DNA of 64,000 nucleotides, from assembly GCA_002049455.2 (NCBI GenBank), contig KV918800.1:62001-126000 (forward strand), given 5' to 3'. This DNA comes from Porphyra umbilicalis. Its lineage: Eukaryota; Rhodophyta; Bangiophyceae; Bangiales; Bangiaceae. Of this stretch, positions 30,226 through 41,265 are shown one piece after another. How positions within the stretch are numbered: the first letter of the stretch is position 1; each line of letters begins with the position of its first letter. The notes beneath the pieces are model-generated. The model was not told the origin of the DNA, ran no database searches, and was given only the letters and a program-made list of their open reading frames with translations. Position numbers and translations under genes: made by a program.

Positions 30226-31090
30226 GTAACAGGCAACCTGGCCTTCTGACAGCCTTGCGGGCTTGCGACGCTCATCGCCTGCTCACGACAGGGGAAACGT
30301 AGAGCGCTTCTTTGTTCCTTTGGCCTGGCTTTTGTCTTCTGGAACTTCATTGGCTCAAGAGACATGTTCCATCGGCACGGTGGCAGCCTGGGGTGCTGCC
30401 ATGTGTCAGATGATTGTCGTATACCAGCACGATCGGCCACTTCGCGTCGTGAATGTGCGTCGTGTCTGCGTCGTGGCAGACGATCGCGCCCTTCTACCAG
30501 CCTGAGCAGACGAATCTCGGGCGGATCAGAGGGATCTCGCCTTGCTGGCGCCTCTCTGATTCCACTGAGATATACTCCATTGTAATAGACTGCGAACAAC
30601 CCAACGTCAATCGAGACTATTGGAGAGAAGGTAGCCCGCTCCCGATTAACTCTATTGCACATATCGTCCATTTCTGCCGCCCGCGATAGGTGACCTGAGA
30701 GGGCGCCACGTCGCATGCCTAATTGAGAATTTAAGAACATAGTCCCGACATTGGTGTCCTTGCTCTGAGGGCGTCACCAGGGCGTCATTTGGGCGTCGTG
30801 CGCCCCTAACGCCCCAACTCAAAAAGGCGTCAACAAGGCGTCGCGAAGAGGAAGTTTTCGGGGGGGTCCACATGATTCAGCAGGTGGCGGCTGTGCACCT
30901 TGGTTGGGGACAAGCACCCAGTCTGGACACAAAAATGAGATACGAGAGCGCGATATGGGTGCTACTTAAACGATATGGCGAATATTGAGGGTGCTACTTG
31001 GGGCGTCGTGAGGGCGTTTTGGCTGCCTAACGGGGCGTCAGTAAGGCGTCTTATCCGCCGCGCACCCATGACGCCCCCGAAATAGGGGCG
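30226..31090. other. Gene-free stretch with clustered GGCGTC motifs
   Basis: About ten GGCGTC words, in both orientations, occur in two patches (about 30769-30845 and 31002-31090), many followed by a T- or A-rich spacer. Nothing coding was seen. Confidence 0.5.
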
Positions 31091-33420
31091 TCGTGTGCAA
31101 CCCTATTCAGGGCGGTGGCGCGCTCGGCGACAAATCGACACCGGGCACGCCGGCCCGCTCCATAGCCGCGAGCGCGCACGGAGCCACGTACAGCCAAGTT
31201 GCCATGGCGGGGGGAACGTGGGGCGGGGAAAGGGGTTCCGCCGCCGCCACCGCAGCGGCGGCGGCCCGCCGGCGTCGCGCGACGCCCATAGCATGGGCCG
31301 TCACTTCGCCGCGCAGCGCACCTGCGCAGGGCGGGCGGGGTGGCCGGCACGGCGCACGGGCGGGCGGGTGGGACCGACCGCCGCGCGACGGGGCGCCTCT
31401 TACCGCGCCGCTAGATGGCGTCAGGAATCGCCGACGAACCGCCGCAACAAAAGCCGGCGAGCAGGCTCGATCACCCGTGGGTCATCGCGGGCGCGTCGAG
31501 CCCCGAAAGCCGCTGCGCGCGGTTGCCGCGCGCAACTCGGGGCGGTGGGGGGGGGCAGGGGGGCAGGCGCCGTCCGGGCCCGGTGACCCTTGTGGCAGGG
31601 CAGTCCTTCTCAGCCACGTAACTATATTCGCTATTTAGCGTCATCGCGACCCTTCCAACGCTGACACGCCCTCAGATCCCTGAGGACACGAATGCAGACT
31701 GCCACCTCTGAAACGGAGAGCAAGTTCCGCGATCTAAGCATATGTGTGCATCACTATAATTTGAGAGTACCCTGTCCTGAAGGCCAGGGAATTCAGCCCT
31801 TCTCTCTGGCGCGTTCTCTTGCTGGCTTCAATAGACTGCTTCGGCTTGCCAGGTTCCAAGTCAACCCGTTCGCCATCAAAAGGATGTATCCCACACTGCA
31901 GTGAGACCAGTGTGAGCCCAGGCCTAACAACCGACACCATGCAGCCATTGAAGCAGCTCGATAGCGATGCATGACCGAGTGTTCCCTGGCCTTTAGAACA
32001 GGGTGCTCTCAAAGTGTAGTGATGCACATATATACTTAAAGCAAGGGACTTGCTCTCCGTTTCAGAGGTGGCAGTCTGCATTCGTGTCCTCAGGGATCTG
32101 AGGGCGTGTCAGCGTTGGAAGGGTCGCGATGAAGCTAAATAGCGAATATAGTTACGTGGCTGAGAAAGACTGTCCTGCCACAAGGGTCACAGGGCCCGGA
32201 TGGCGCCTGCCCCCCTGCCCCCCCCCACCGCCCCGAGTTGCGCGCGGCGACCGCGCGCAGCGGTCTTCGGGGCTCGACGCGCCCGCGATGACCCGCGGGT
32301 GATCGTGCCTGCTCGCCGGCTTTTGTTGCGGCGGCTCGTCGGCGGTTCCTGACGCCATCTAGCGGCGCGGTAAGAGGCGCCCCGTCGCGTGGCGGTCGGT
32401 CCCACCCGCCCGCCCGTGCGCCGTGTCGGCCGCCCTGCCCGTCGTGCGCAGGTGCGCTGCGCGGCGAAGTGACGGCCCCTGCTATGGGCGTCGCGCGACG
32501 CCGGCGGGCCGCCGCCGCTGCGGTGGCGGCGGCGGAACCCCTTTCCCCGCTCCACGCTCTCCCCGCCATGGCAGCGTGGCTGTACGTGCCCCCGTTCGCG
32601 TTCGCGGCTATGGAGCCGGCCGGCGTGCCCGGTATCGATGCGTCGCTGAGCGCGCTACCGCCCTTAAAGCCAGGGTATTGCACGCACGTGCCAGGAAGTT
32701 TTTCGGTCGCATGTATGCCCTGGCCTTTAGGACAGGGTGCTCTCAAAGTGTAGTGATGCACACATATAGTTAGATCAAGGGACTTGCTCTCCGTTTCAGA
32801 GGTGCAGTCTGCATTCGTGTCCTCAGGGATCTGAGGGCATGTCAGTGTTGGAAGGGTCGCGATGACGCTAAAAGCGAATGGAGTTACGTGGCTGAGAAGG
32901 ACTGTCCTGCCACAGGGGTCACTGGGCCCGGACGGCGCCTGCCCCCGTGTCCCCTCTACCGCCCCGAGTTGCGCGCGGTGACCGCGCCCAGCGACTTCCG
33001 GGGCTTGACGCGCCCACGATGACCCGCGGGTGATCGTGCCCGCGTGCCGTCTTCTGTTGCGGCGGCGCGTCGGCGGTTGCTGACGCCATCTAGCGGCGCG
33101 GTTACAGGCGCCTCGTCGCGCGGCGATCAGTCCCACCCGCCCTCCCGTGCGCCGTGTCGATCTCTCTGCCCGCCGTGCGCAGGTGCGCTGCGCGGCGGAG
33201 TGACGGCCTCGCCCGTGGGCGCCGCGCGACGCCGGCGGGCCGCCGCCGCTGCGGTGGCAGAGGCGGCACCCCTTTTCCCGCCCGACGCCCCCCCCACCAC
33301 GGCAACGTGGCTGTGCGTGCCCCTGTGCGCGCTCGCGGCCATAGAGCCGGCCGGCGTGCCCGGTGTCAATGCGTCGCCGAGCGCGCCACCGCCCTGAAGG
33401 CCAGGGTATTGCACGCACGT
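31091..33420. repeat. Long inverted-repeat cluster: three copies of a unit of about 700 bp
   Basis: The unit at 31091-31785 (plus orientation) recurs inverted at about 31982-32690 and again inverted, in tandem, at about 32713-33420. Landmarks in each copy are GGGCACGCCGGCC, a GCCGCCACCGCAGCGGCGGC block, GACGCCATCTAGCGGCGCGG (or its complement), and an end with CCTCAGGGATCTGAGGGC and GCATCACTA. The first two copies form a potential hairpin with a loop of about 200 bp. The unit shows no convincing coding signal and no TSD was identified. Confidence 0.8.
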
Positions 33421-33460
33421 GCCTTGAACTGTTTAGCGTACGTGAGTGTTGCTTCGAGTA

Positions 33461-33591
33461 CAGTGCGTTCTCGTTATAAGAGACAGCTGATTCGGCTCAA
33501 TATGAACAAAAAGTGGCCCACACGGTCTGGAATGGAAGACTCGCGACCCATATTCTTTTGTAAACGATTCTCTTATAACGAGAACGCACTG
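33461..33591 (+). mobile_element. 131-bp pogo/mariner-like MITE
   Basis: Begins CAGTGCGTTCTCGTTATAAG and ends with its complement; TA flanks both sides (33459-33460, 33592-33593). A near-identical copy in the opposite orientation lies at 38646-38776. The CAGT..CTCGTTATAA end is typical of pogo/Tigger-group elements. Confidence 0.85.
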
Positions 33592-34406
33592 TAGTCGGTT
33601 GCTAAGTTCACGCTTCTTTTTTGGATTCCTGATTTGTACAGCAGTGATTTCCAGTTGTGAGAGATAAGGTCATTTCGAAGATCAGTTGTAGATTTCATAT
33701 TCATCTACCTCGCTGGAGGCTTGGAAATGCAGCTCATTCTAGAAACAATCTGATGGCTGGCGATCTTAGAGCGGGAAATCACCGCACCACGAGCTGACTT
33801 TTCTTGAACTTGATTCATGCGAACGGATAGCGTGGATTCCCGCGTGCCGAGACCGCCTCGCTGCCGACCACACATGTGTGGTCGTGGATGGGTTCCAGGC
33901 AGTGTGCACACTGCCTGGAACCCACCCACACGAGCAACACTGCTCAAGCACAAGCGCTTGGAGGCATCTTGGCGACGTGTCCAGACGGCTGGCCGCCACC
34001 GCTGGGGTCCAAGTCTTTGCGCCACGTGCTTCGCTTCGTCTTGTACCTGTGGCCGTCGTGCCGACTCCTCTACGGCACTCCTTCCCGCAGCTTGGCGGAA
34101 CGGTGCGTTCGCGGCCTGCGCTTGTTTTTGCACGCAATCCCCTGGCTCTCGCTGTCGTGGTGGCGGGCCCCCATTGCCGCTTGGGGCGCCTGTCCACATT
34201 GTCCACGATTTCTGTCGCCCTTGTCCTTGCTCTGCCCATCCCTGCCCCTCCTCCTCCTGCGAGCAATGATCACGGTCGCCTTCTCTCCTCCCACTTCTTT
34301 GTGTTCAGCACCCTCTTCGCGGCTGCGCCCTGCGACGGCAACGCCTTCACGCACGGCGCATCCGTCCCTCCCACAGCGACGCGCGCGGACGCTGCCCCCC
34401 CCCATC
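33592..34406. other. 5' flank of the kinase-like gene, with palindromes
   Basis: No gene on either strand is convincing. It holds an 18-bp palindrome (33866-33883) and a 34-bp palindrome (33890-33923), listed separately, and probably the promoter of the gene starting at 34407. Confidence 0.4.
33866..33923. repeat. Two adjacent perfect palindromes
   Basis: GACCACACATGTGTGGTC (33866-33883) is a perfect 18-bp palindrome. Six bases later a perfect 34-bp palindrome (33890-33923) is centred on GTGTGCACAC and bounded by GGGTTCC/GGAACCC. Confidence 0.9.
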
Positions 34407-35270
34407 ATGGCCGCCGCGGTGACCTCCCCTACCCACGCGGTGGTTGCTTCGGGGCCGCCCACTGTGGCGCCGGCCGTGACATCTTCCTCCCGCGTACTGT
34501 TACTAGTCGGCCTGCCGGGCAGCGGGAAGACAACTTTTGCGTCACGGCTGGTCGAGGTCGGCGGATGGGTGCGTGTGAGCCAAGACGAGGTGGGCGGCAG
34601 TCGCCAGGCGGTGGAGCGCCAATTTCTGCGGGCCCTCGAGTCCGGTAACGCGGTGGTCGTGGACCGGTGTAACTGTACTGTACGGCAACGCAGCTGGTTT
34701 ATCGGTACGTGACCGTTGCGAGGCTTGACTGGTCTGCAGTCGCTAGGTACTTGGTCTTGTAGAGGAGAGCTTAGGATCTACTGTATGTCCGGAAGACTCT
34801 CCGTGGGGCTTCCTTGGGCAGGCCGTTCTCGGTGGCATGCCGCGCCTTGATTGTTTAACCTGGTGCTTGAACAATTGGCTGACGTCGTCTCTCGTCAATG
34901 TATGCCTGTTCTCTCTCTTTGTCTCGTGCTCTTGCCTAATTTTTGTATGTCGCTGTCTTGTGGTTGTTGGGAGCATTGCATCTGCTGCTACGAACACCTC
35001 TGCCTTCCTGCCTTGTTCCTCACAGAGAACGCCCGCTCGGTTGGCGCCTCCGTCGGCACCGTGCTGTTTGTATCCCCCGTCTCCACATGCATCTCCCGGG
35101 TCAACACGAGGGCCTACCACCCGACGCTGCCGCCGTCGTCATCGGTTCCCGGGGTAGTACGCGCATTTTTGACAACCTTTGAGGCCCCATCGGCCAAGGA
35201 AGGAGTCGCATTTGGGCGGGTGGTGAGGACTGACAGCGACACCTCGCGGGTACTAAATGATATCTTGTGA
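34407..35270 (+). CDS. P-loop polynucleotide-kinase-like protein (AAA_33 type), one intron
   Basis: Two exons, 34407-34704 and 35026-35270, give 180 residues. ATG 34407 has a good context (ATCATGG). Walker A is GLPGSGKTT (35-43). The segment WVRVSQDE and then VVVDRCNCTVRQRSWF (84-98) match the substrate-binding and lid motifs of kinases related to PNKP and to the N-terminal domain of plant bHLH140/aprataxin-like proteins. After the intron, CISRVNTRAYHPTLP and the EAPSAKEGVAFGRV region complete the fold. The family phosphorylates 5'-OH ends of nucleic acids or small substrates; the substrate here is unknown. It lacks any phosphatase, HIT or bHLH partner domain, so it is a stand-alone kinase module. 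The short Ala/Ser-rich N-terminus shows no clear targeting signal. Confidence 0.8.
34705..35025 (+). other. Spliceosomal intron, 321 bp
   Basis: Donor ATCG|GTACGTGACC and acceptor TGCCTTGTTCCTCACAG|AG with a clear polypyrimidine tract. Removing it joins the kinase-like coding halves in phase (split GAG codon). Confidence 0.85.
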
Positions 35271-36499
35271 GGTGGGGTCTGTGGGCGTTTCGGTGTGGAG
35301 CTTTCTCTTCTTCATCGGGTTGCGCATCTCTTTTGCTTGTTGGTGTTGTTCAACTCGATGTTGGAGTGGGTGGCATCACTCTTTACCTGTACCGTGAACT
35401 CCGTTTTGTTGTTGCTATCCATGATGTGGTTTTTGTGTGTGTTGGCACCACCTGGGGTTCTGACGTCCAGGCCTGTGCAGCGCGTGTCGTGCGCAACGGC
35501 AATCGCACGCACCATTCCGAACATGTTCCAAGAAAGAAATCATGCGCACAAGGATTTGCTCATACAGCCACACCGAAGGACAGGCACCAGCGCCATCAAG
35601 CTCCTGACCACCACCTCAGATGCCTTGACACTACCGCCCTTCCGTGCGAGCAAGGAGCCCGCTGCACCTTCTGGCGTGTGCTCTCGGTCGGCACGGAGAA
35701 AGGCCACAGGGGAACCCGACGGCACCGCCCGCCTTGCCTCACCCAAACAGGCCAATGAGGCTTGAGGCGGCGACGAGCGGGCCTGCCCTGGCCCATCAAC
35801 CGTCTGTCTCCATATTGCCCCGCTTCTCCGGCGGTGGCAACGGCTTGCTCGGGACCTTGCCAGCGTTCGTCCTGGGACACACAAGAAAATGGGAAACAGA
35901 GGCAAACGGGCACACCCAGCTTGTCGTAGTTAGTGGCCGATGCAAAACACTATGGCAGACAAATCAAGGTAGTCTGTCCATGGCATGGCTCGTAGGACGC
36001 CCAACACACAGTGCCCGCCGAGTGAGGGGACCCACCAGACGGCCAACGTACTTGGAGCTGCCAGACGAGCGCAGGAAGGAGGCGAAGGCCTGGCTGCTTA
36101 CGTCATAAAACATGACGCCAGAAGAAGGAAACAAAATCACAAGTCTGTTCGTCAGCGGGGGGTTGGTGAGCGACAGGGACACAAGTGTTGGACGGACGTT
36201 GGAGATGTCGGCGATGAAGACGAGGAATGGGGCTGTTTGACAAGCCACGCCAGTCGGCGTGCGAAGAATCAACACGGCGCCATCGGGTAAGTATTCACAG
36301 GGAACGCAATCCAGCCGAGGAACTCGGCGGTCAGGACCGTCAAAACCGGTGTATGCGCAACGCTTTTCAAAGATGCCACGAGGCTTTCAAAGCAGATCAT
36401 TCCAGGGATTTGCACGTTCGATCCGTCGAGCTTCGTACTGTGGCGTCTTGAGGTGCGTCCAGGGGTGGTCACCGGGGTGACATCGGGGGCATGGTCACC
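35271..36499. other. No gene supported
   Basis: 3' flank of the kinase-like gene and intergenic sequence of about 50-55% G+C, with only short motif-free frames. Confidence 0.4.
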
Positions 36500-37306
36500 A
36501 GCAGAGTGTGCGTTTCGCTCTTCAGGCAGAGTCCCAGTCGCCTCTGAAAGTGGCATGAAGAGCAGGCATATGTGTCGACGCACTGCAAGGCAACGCCCAC
36601 GCAAAGACAGCAAAGTGCGAGCGGGCTTGGTTCCGCCGTTTTTCGTTGTAGCGCTGTAGGGCGTGTAGCGCTTGTCGCGCTGCGACGCTGTGTAGCGCCG
36701 GTGGCACCCCCCCCCCGTCGCAACGGTAAAGGGCACGGTGCAGAGTCCGCTGCCGCCGTCGGCGGTCGGCTCATCCGGCCCGGCGCCCTCCTTGCACCCC
36801 CCCCCCCTCACGTCGACGACCGCCGCGTCGCCGTCGGGGCCGCCGCGCAGCGGCGGGCCCGCGTCGTTGACGTACCCGCGGGCGCCCCCGCCGCCGGCCA
36901 CGAGCACCGCCGCCGCGGCGGGGACATTGCCGGCGCCGTTGGCGGGCGGCGCGGCGGCGGCCGCCGTCGCGCACGCGGCGCCGCTGAGCGGCGACGGGCC
37001 GCCCGTGGGTGTGACGCCCGCCCGCGACCCCCGCCGGCGGCGGTGTGGCGCCGCCATCCGTGGCGGCGGGCGGCGGGCGTACCAAGTCGACGGCAGCAGA
37101 GGTGGTGCGCCGGTACCACTGCGCGGAGGTGGCGACGGCGGGGGGGCCGAGGGGGGGGGGTGTGCCCAGGAGGAGGGGAGGGCACCCGCGACCGTCGACA
37201 GAACAGAAGGGCGACAACGTCGGGGAGGGGGGGGGGGGGGCGGGCGCCGCGTACGTGGCCGCGTAGGCCGCCGCGACGCGGGGCGGCACGGCGGCGGGGG
37301 CGGCCA

Positions 37307-37338
<32 letters not shown>

Positions 37339-38226
37339 GCCGCCGCCGACGGCGGCGGCGGCAGAGCCGCTGCTGCCGCCCCCGGCGCACCCCGCCCCCC
37401 GCCGTCGGCCGGCACCGCGCGGAGGGGCGTCGTGGCCAGCCGCCAACACAGGGGCGGCAAAGGGGGCGCCGAGCACCACCGGCGCGGGACCGACCGACGG
37501 CGCCGTCGGCGGGCGTCACCCGTCGACGGACTGCGGGTGAGGGGCCCACCAGAGGTTGGCGGTCATGGTGCGGGTTGGGAGTGGGGGGGGGTCGGGCACC
37601 GCGGAGCGCGGCGCCCGCACGCATCCCGGATCCATGATGCTGTCTGTTGGCGGCATCCTCCCACCCGCTGAGGCCCCTACTCTCTCCCCCCGCGCCAAAA
37701 GGGGCGGCCGACGGACGGCAGTATCGTTCTGTGGACGCCGCCGTCACGGCCGGCACGAGAACGCCGTGATCCCGGAGGGCAGGCGTGGGGACGTGGCGCC
37801 CGTTTGGCGCACTGGCAGCCGGCGGCGCGCGTCGGCACATCCCCGTCGTGGTCGTGACCGTCTCCCCGCGCCACTGACGGGCGGTGCACGCACCATGGTT
37901 CCATAGATGCTGGTGGCGGTGGGGGCGGCCGCCAGCCCGCGGCTGGCGGCCGGCGGCGGCACGTACGGCAGCGGCGAGTGGCGCTGTTGCCCGTGGGGCT
38001 GCCATGCCCACAACAGCGGTGGCCCCGCCGTAGCTGGTGACGCGCGGCATCCCCGTGCGGCGGCAGCGTGACGGTTGGCGGCGGCAGCGGCCATTGCGGC
38101 GGTCGGCTACACCGCCAGTGGCTGCTGCGACGCGCCCTCATGAACGGTCCGCGCGGCGCGACCACGTCGTCAGTGTCGTGCCGCCGCCGCAGCGCGGGAG
38201 AGCGACGGACAGAGGCCAGCGTCGCC

Positions 38227-38257
<31 letters not shown>

Positions 38258-38340
38258 GCCCTCGGCCCCCCCACGGCGGGGGCACTGCGACGCTTCCTGG
38301 CTTTGCTGCCGCAGTGTCAGGTGGCGGCCGCCACATGCCA
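36500..38340 (-). CDS. Probable low-complexity (transcription-factor-like) gene, frame breaks
   Basis: Protein-like pieces on the minus strand occur in several frames: LLWAWQPHGQQRHSPLPYVP (about 38015-37957) and PTATSIYGTMV; TANLWWAPHPQSVDG (about 37565-37520); SAQWYRRTTSAAVDLVRPPP (about 37125-37065); and ALHALQRYNEKRRNQ (about 36670-36625), which loosely resembles the start of a CCT motif (R..AL.RY..KR). The second half of a CCT motif is not visible. Long Ala/Gly/Pro and CGC tracts separate the pieces, and C/G runs at the joins probably cause the frame changes. Function unknown; a regulatory protein is only a guess. Confidence 0.3.
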
Positions 38341-38645
38341 ATGCGCTCGACGCGGTCGGTGCGAGCCGGTGCCGTGAGCGGGGGGGGGGGGGTGCGTCGG
38401 CACCGCTACGGCGGCGGTCGGCGGCCTGCGCCGCCCATGTGGGTGGCTTTGTGCCCCTGTCGGCAAACCGGTCGGCCGCGTCGGCCGCAGCTCCGTCGGC
38501 TGTCTTTTGTCGTCGCCTTCAGCGTGCGGTCCGCGGGCCGCCGCCGCGGCGGCCGAGTGGAGATCTCTGATGCTGCTTTGTCTTGTGTGTTTCTTCGTTG
38601 CGCGTTCCGTTCACACAACAATCTAAAGTCTGCCTCACTTGATTA

Positions 38646-38776
38646 CAGTGCGTTCTCGTTATAAGAGAATCGTTTACAAAAGAATATGGGTCGCGAGTCT
38701 TCCATTCCAGTCCGTGTGGGCCACTTTTTCTTCATATTGAGCCGAATCAGCTGTCTCTTATAACGAGAACGCACTG
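38646..38776 (-). mobile_element. 131-bp pogo/mariner-like MITE, second copy
   Basis: Same element as 33461-33591 in reverse orientation, with the same length and only a few differences. Flanked by TA (38644-38645, 38777-38778). Confidence 0.85.
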
Positions 38777-38916
38777 TAGTCACCTGAGGAACGTTCTTGA
38801 GGGCGCGGGCTATAAGTCGACCGGCTCGACACCTTTTGGAATGCAGTTTTCTTTACCTGGATGGAGGTGCTCTCTGCCTCCTTTCTCTTAAAAAATGGTG
38901 ACCTATGCACAGGGCA

Positions 38917-38952
38917 CGTGAGGGCACTGCCACATGTGGCAGTGCCCTCACG
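38917..38952. repeat. Perfect 36-bp palindrome
   Basis: Centred on CCACATGTGG with arms CGTGAGGGCACTG/CAGTGCCCTCACG. It shares the CA(C/T)ATGTG core style of the palindromes near 33.9 kb. Confidence 0.9.
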
Positions 38953-39911
38953 CAGGAACCACAAAAGAAACGCAGGAGATCCCGCGCGAGATAGTAACCC
39001 CGTGTAGCTAAATTAGAGAACGTGTGTGTCAGGAGCGACGCGGTGTCAATGCAGTCTGGAGCTCAACAATTGAAAAAAGACTGCCAGAATTGGGCCTTTC
39101 ATCTCAGATTTCGCATTGCGGCTCTGTGGGGCTGGGTCCAGCGTCCGGCGACAACGATGCAACTCGCGCCGCCCACGCGAGCGGCCCGGTGCCACCTTGT
39201 AGTGCACAGCGCCCCGTGTCATCTTTTTCCTCAAGGTGACTACCGCCTGGAAGGACCACACAGGTTGTCTCATGGCGGTGAGTCTGACGTGTACGTACCT
39301 CGCTGCCCTCACGCACACCCTCAGCGTCTCGTGCCGATTACCTGCTTTCTTGCCCGCAAGGACCGCGCTCAAGTCCGTGAGGGAAAAAAAGTGCGCTACT
39401 TCCTGAGGCGGTCACCGCCGCGGTCCGCTCCGCATGTTCTCAACAGGCAAGAACGGCAGCTCGGCGAACACGCACCGAGCAGTCGGTTCAGCGGCGCGCA
39501 GCGCTCTGCGGAGGTTGGGCGTTGAGCGCCCGCCTTGACGCCGACACCCTACCTCCAGCACCTCTGCTGCGGGGGAGGCGCGCGATGAGAGACTGGGCGC
39601 TACCGGTGGCCCCATCTATCCTCGTACCGGCCGTACCGCGCGCAGAGTGGATACGCCCTTGTCGGGCTACAACTGTGCCCCAACCGCCCATCGGCGCTGC
39701 GAAGGTCACGGCCGCAACCGCGCTTGCCGCTGTCGTGGGATCGGCGGCCCGGCGGGGCCCGCAGGGGAATCGCGACACGTGGCCAGCGCGTCCGGAACGG
39801 GCTCGGGGAGCGCGGCCCGCTCCCGACGCCGTCCTGCGCGTGGCGACTCGCGCCAGCCGGCCGCGGCCTCGCCCGCCGCCACTGGCCAGCGTCCCCGTCC
39901 TCGCGTCACCT
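38953..39911. other. No gene seen; 5' flank of the gene at 39912
   Basis: Moderate G+C sequence rising towards 39.6 kb. Open frames run into the next gene but without motifs. Probably promoter and 5' UTR. Confidence 0.35.
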
Positions 39912-41218
39912 ATGGTCACTGCCTACGCTCTGCTGCGCTCCCCCCTCGACCAGGTAAGTCGTGCCTCGGCCTGTCGCGCCTCCCCCCCCCCCCCCCTGCC
40001 CCCCGTGCCCCCCGTGCCGACCCCGCCGACATGGGGAGCGACCCGCTGCCGCGGGTGCAGGGGCTCGCGTCGCAGCTCGCCGCCGCCCGCCAAGCGGTCG
40101 CCTCGTGGATGCGGCCGCCCGCCAGCGGCGGCGGCGGCGGCTGCGGCACGCCCAGTGGCAGCGCCGGCTACGACGCGGGTGCCCTTGACGGGGGTGCCAC
40201 CGACGCGGGCGGTGCGGCCCCACGGGCGACGGCGGCGGCGGCGGCCACCGAGCCGCCGCCCCTGGACGCCGCACCGCCACGGGGGGTGGGTCCGCCGCGC
40301 GCGGGCGGCGGCGGGCACGCCCCCCCCCCCCCTCCCCCCCCACCTCAACGGTTTCGTCGGCCACGCCGCCGTCCCCCGCACCCCCCCCCACGGCGGCGCG
40401 CATTGCGCCGGCGGGGACCCCCCCCCCCCCCTGGTGCCGACGCCGACGCCCGTCAGCCGCGCCGCCGCGGCGGCCATGCCCGAACTCGCCCTCCTCCGCA
40501 CCTCCCCCCGCGCGCGGGGGTGGCTCGGCGACGTGTGGGCGCCGGCGTTTGGGGCGGCCGGCCGGGTGGCGGGGGCGGCGCTGCCGCCCGCCGCGCTCGC
40601 GGCTGCAACCGCCGTGGACCGGCTGTTGCGCTTTCCGGCGGGCGCGGCGGCGGCGCCGGGGGAGGGCGCCTACGCGCCCCCCGACGAGGCGGATGGGAGT
40701 GGCCTCGGGCCCGCCGTGGCCGTCCTGTCGGCGCTCGCCGTGCCCGTCGATGCGCCGCCCATGCCCGGGGGGCGGCGTGGGGAGGGGGGGGGGAGGGGTC
40801 AGGGCAGCCCCCCCTGGGCGGCGGTGGGGGTGGCGGCGGCGGCGGGAGCGCCGCGGATGCGACGGCCGCCCGTCTCCCCCCGGCGTTTGGCCCTGCCGGC
40901 GGCGGCGGCGCTCCCACCGTCGAAGATGCCGACGATGCGGTCGTGCTCTTGTACTTTGTCATTGACAAGCAGCGGGATCTCGTGCAGGGCTTGACCGGCA
41001 ACCTCTTTCGCATCCCGCCCGTCTGCCGCGGCGTCTACCACCGGGCGACGGGCGAGTGCCTCATCGCGTCCCCGGTCGAGGCGCCGCCGGGGTTACCCGC
41101 CCGCCACTTGCTCCTTGTCGAGTACATTGCGCCAGACGGGGGAGAGGAGGGGGGGGGGGTCCACCTCGTCTCGGTCTTTGGCCAGGGCGCGCCGCGGGGC
41201 GGGTGCAAGGCGCCTGCA

Positions 41219-41265
<47 letters not shown>

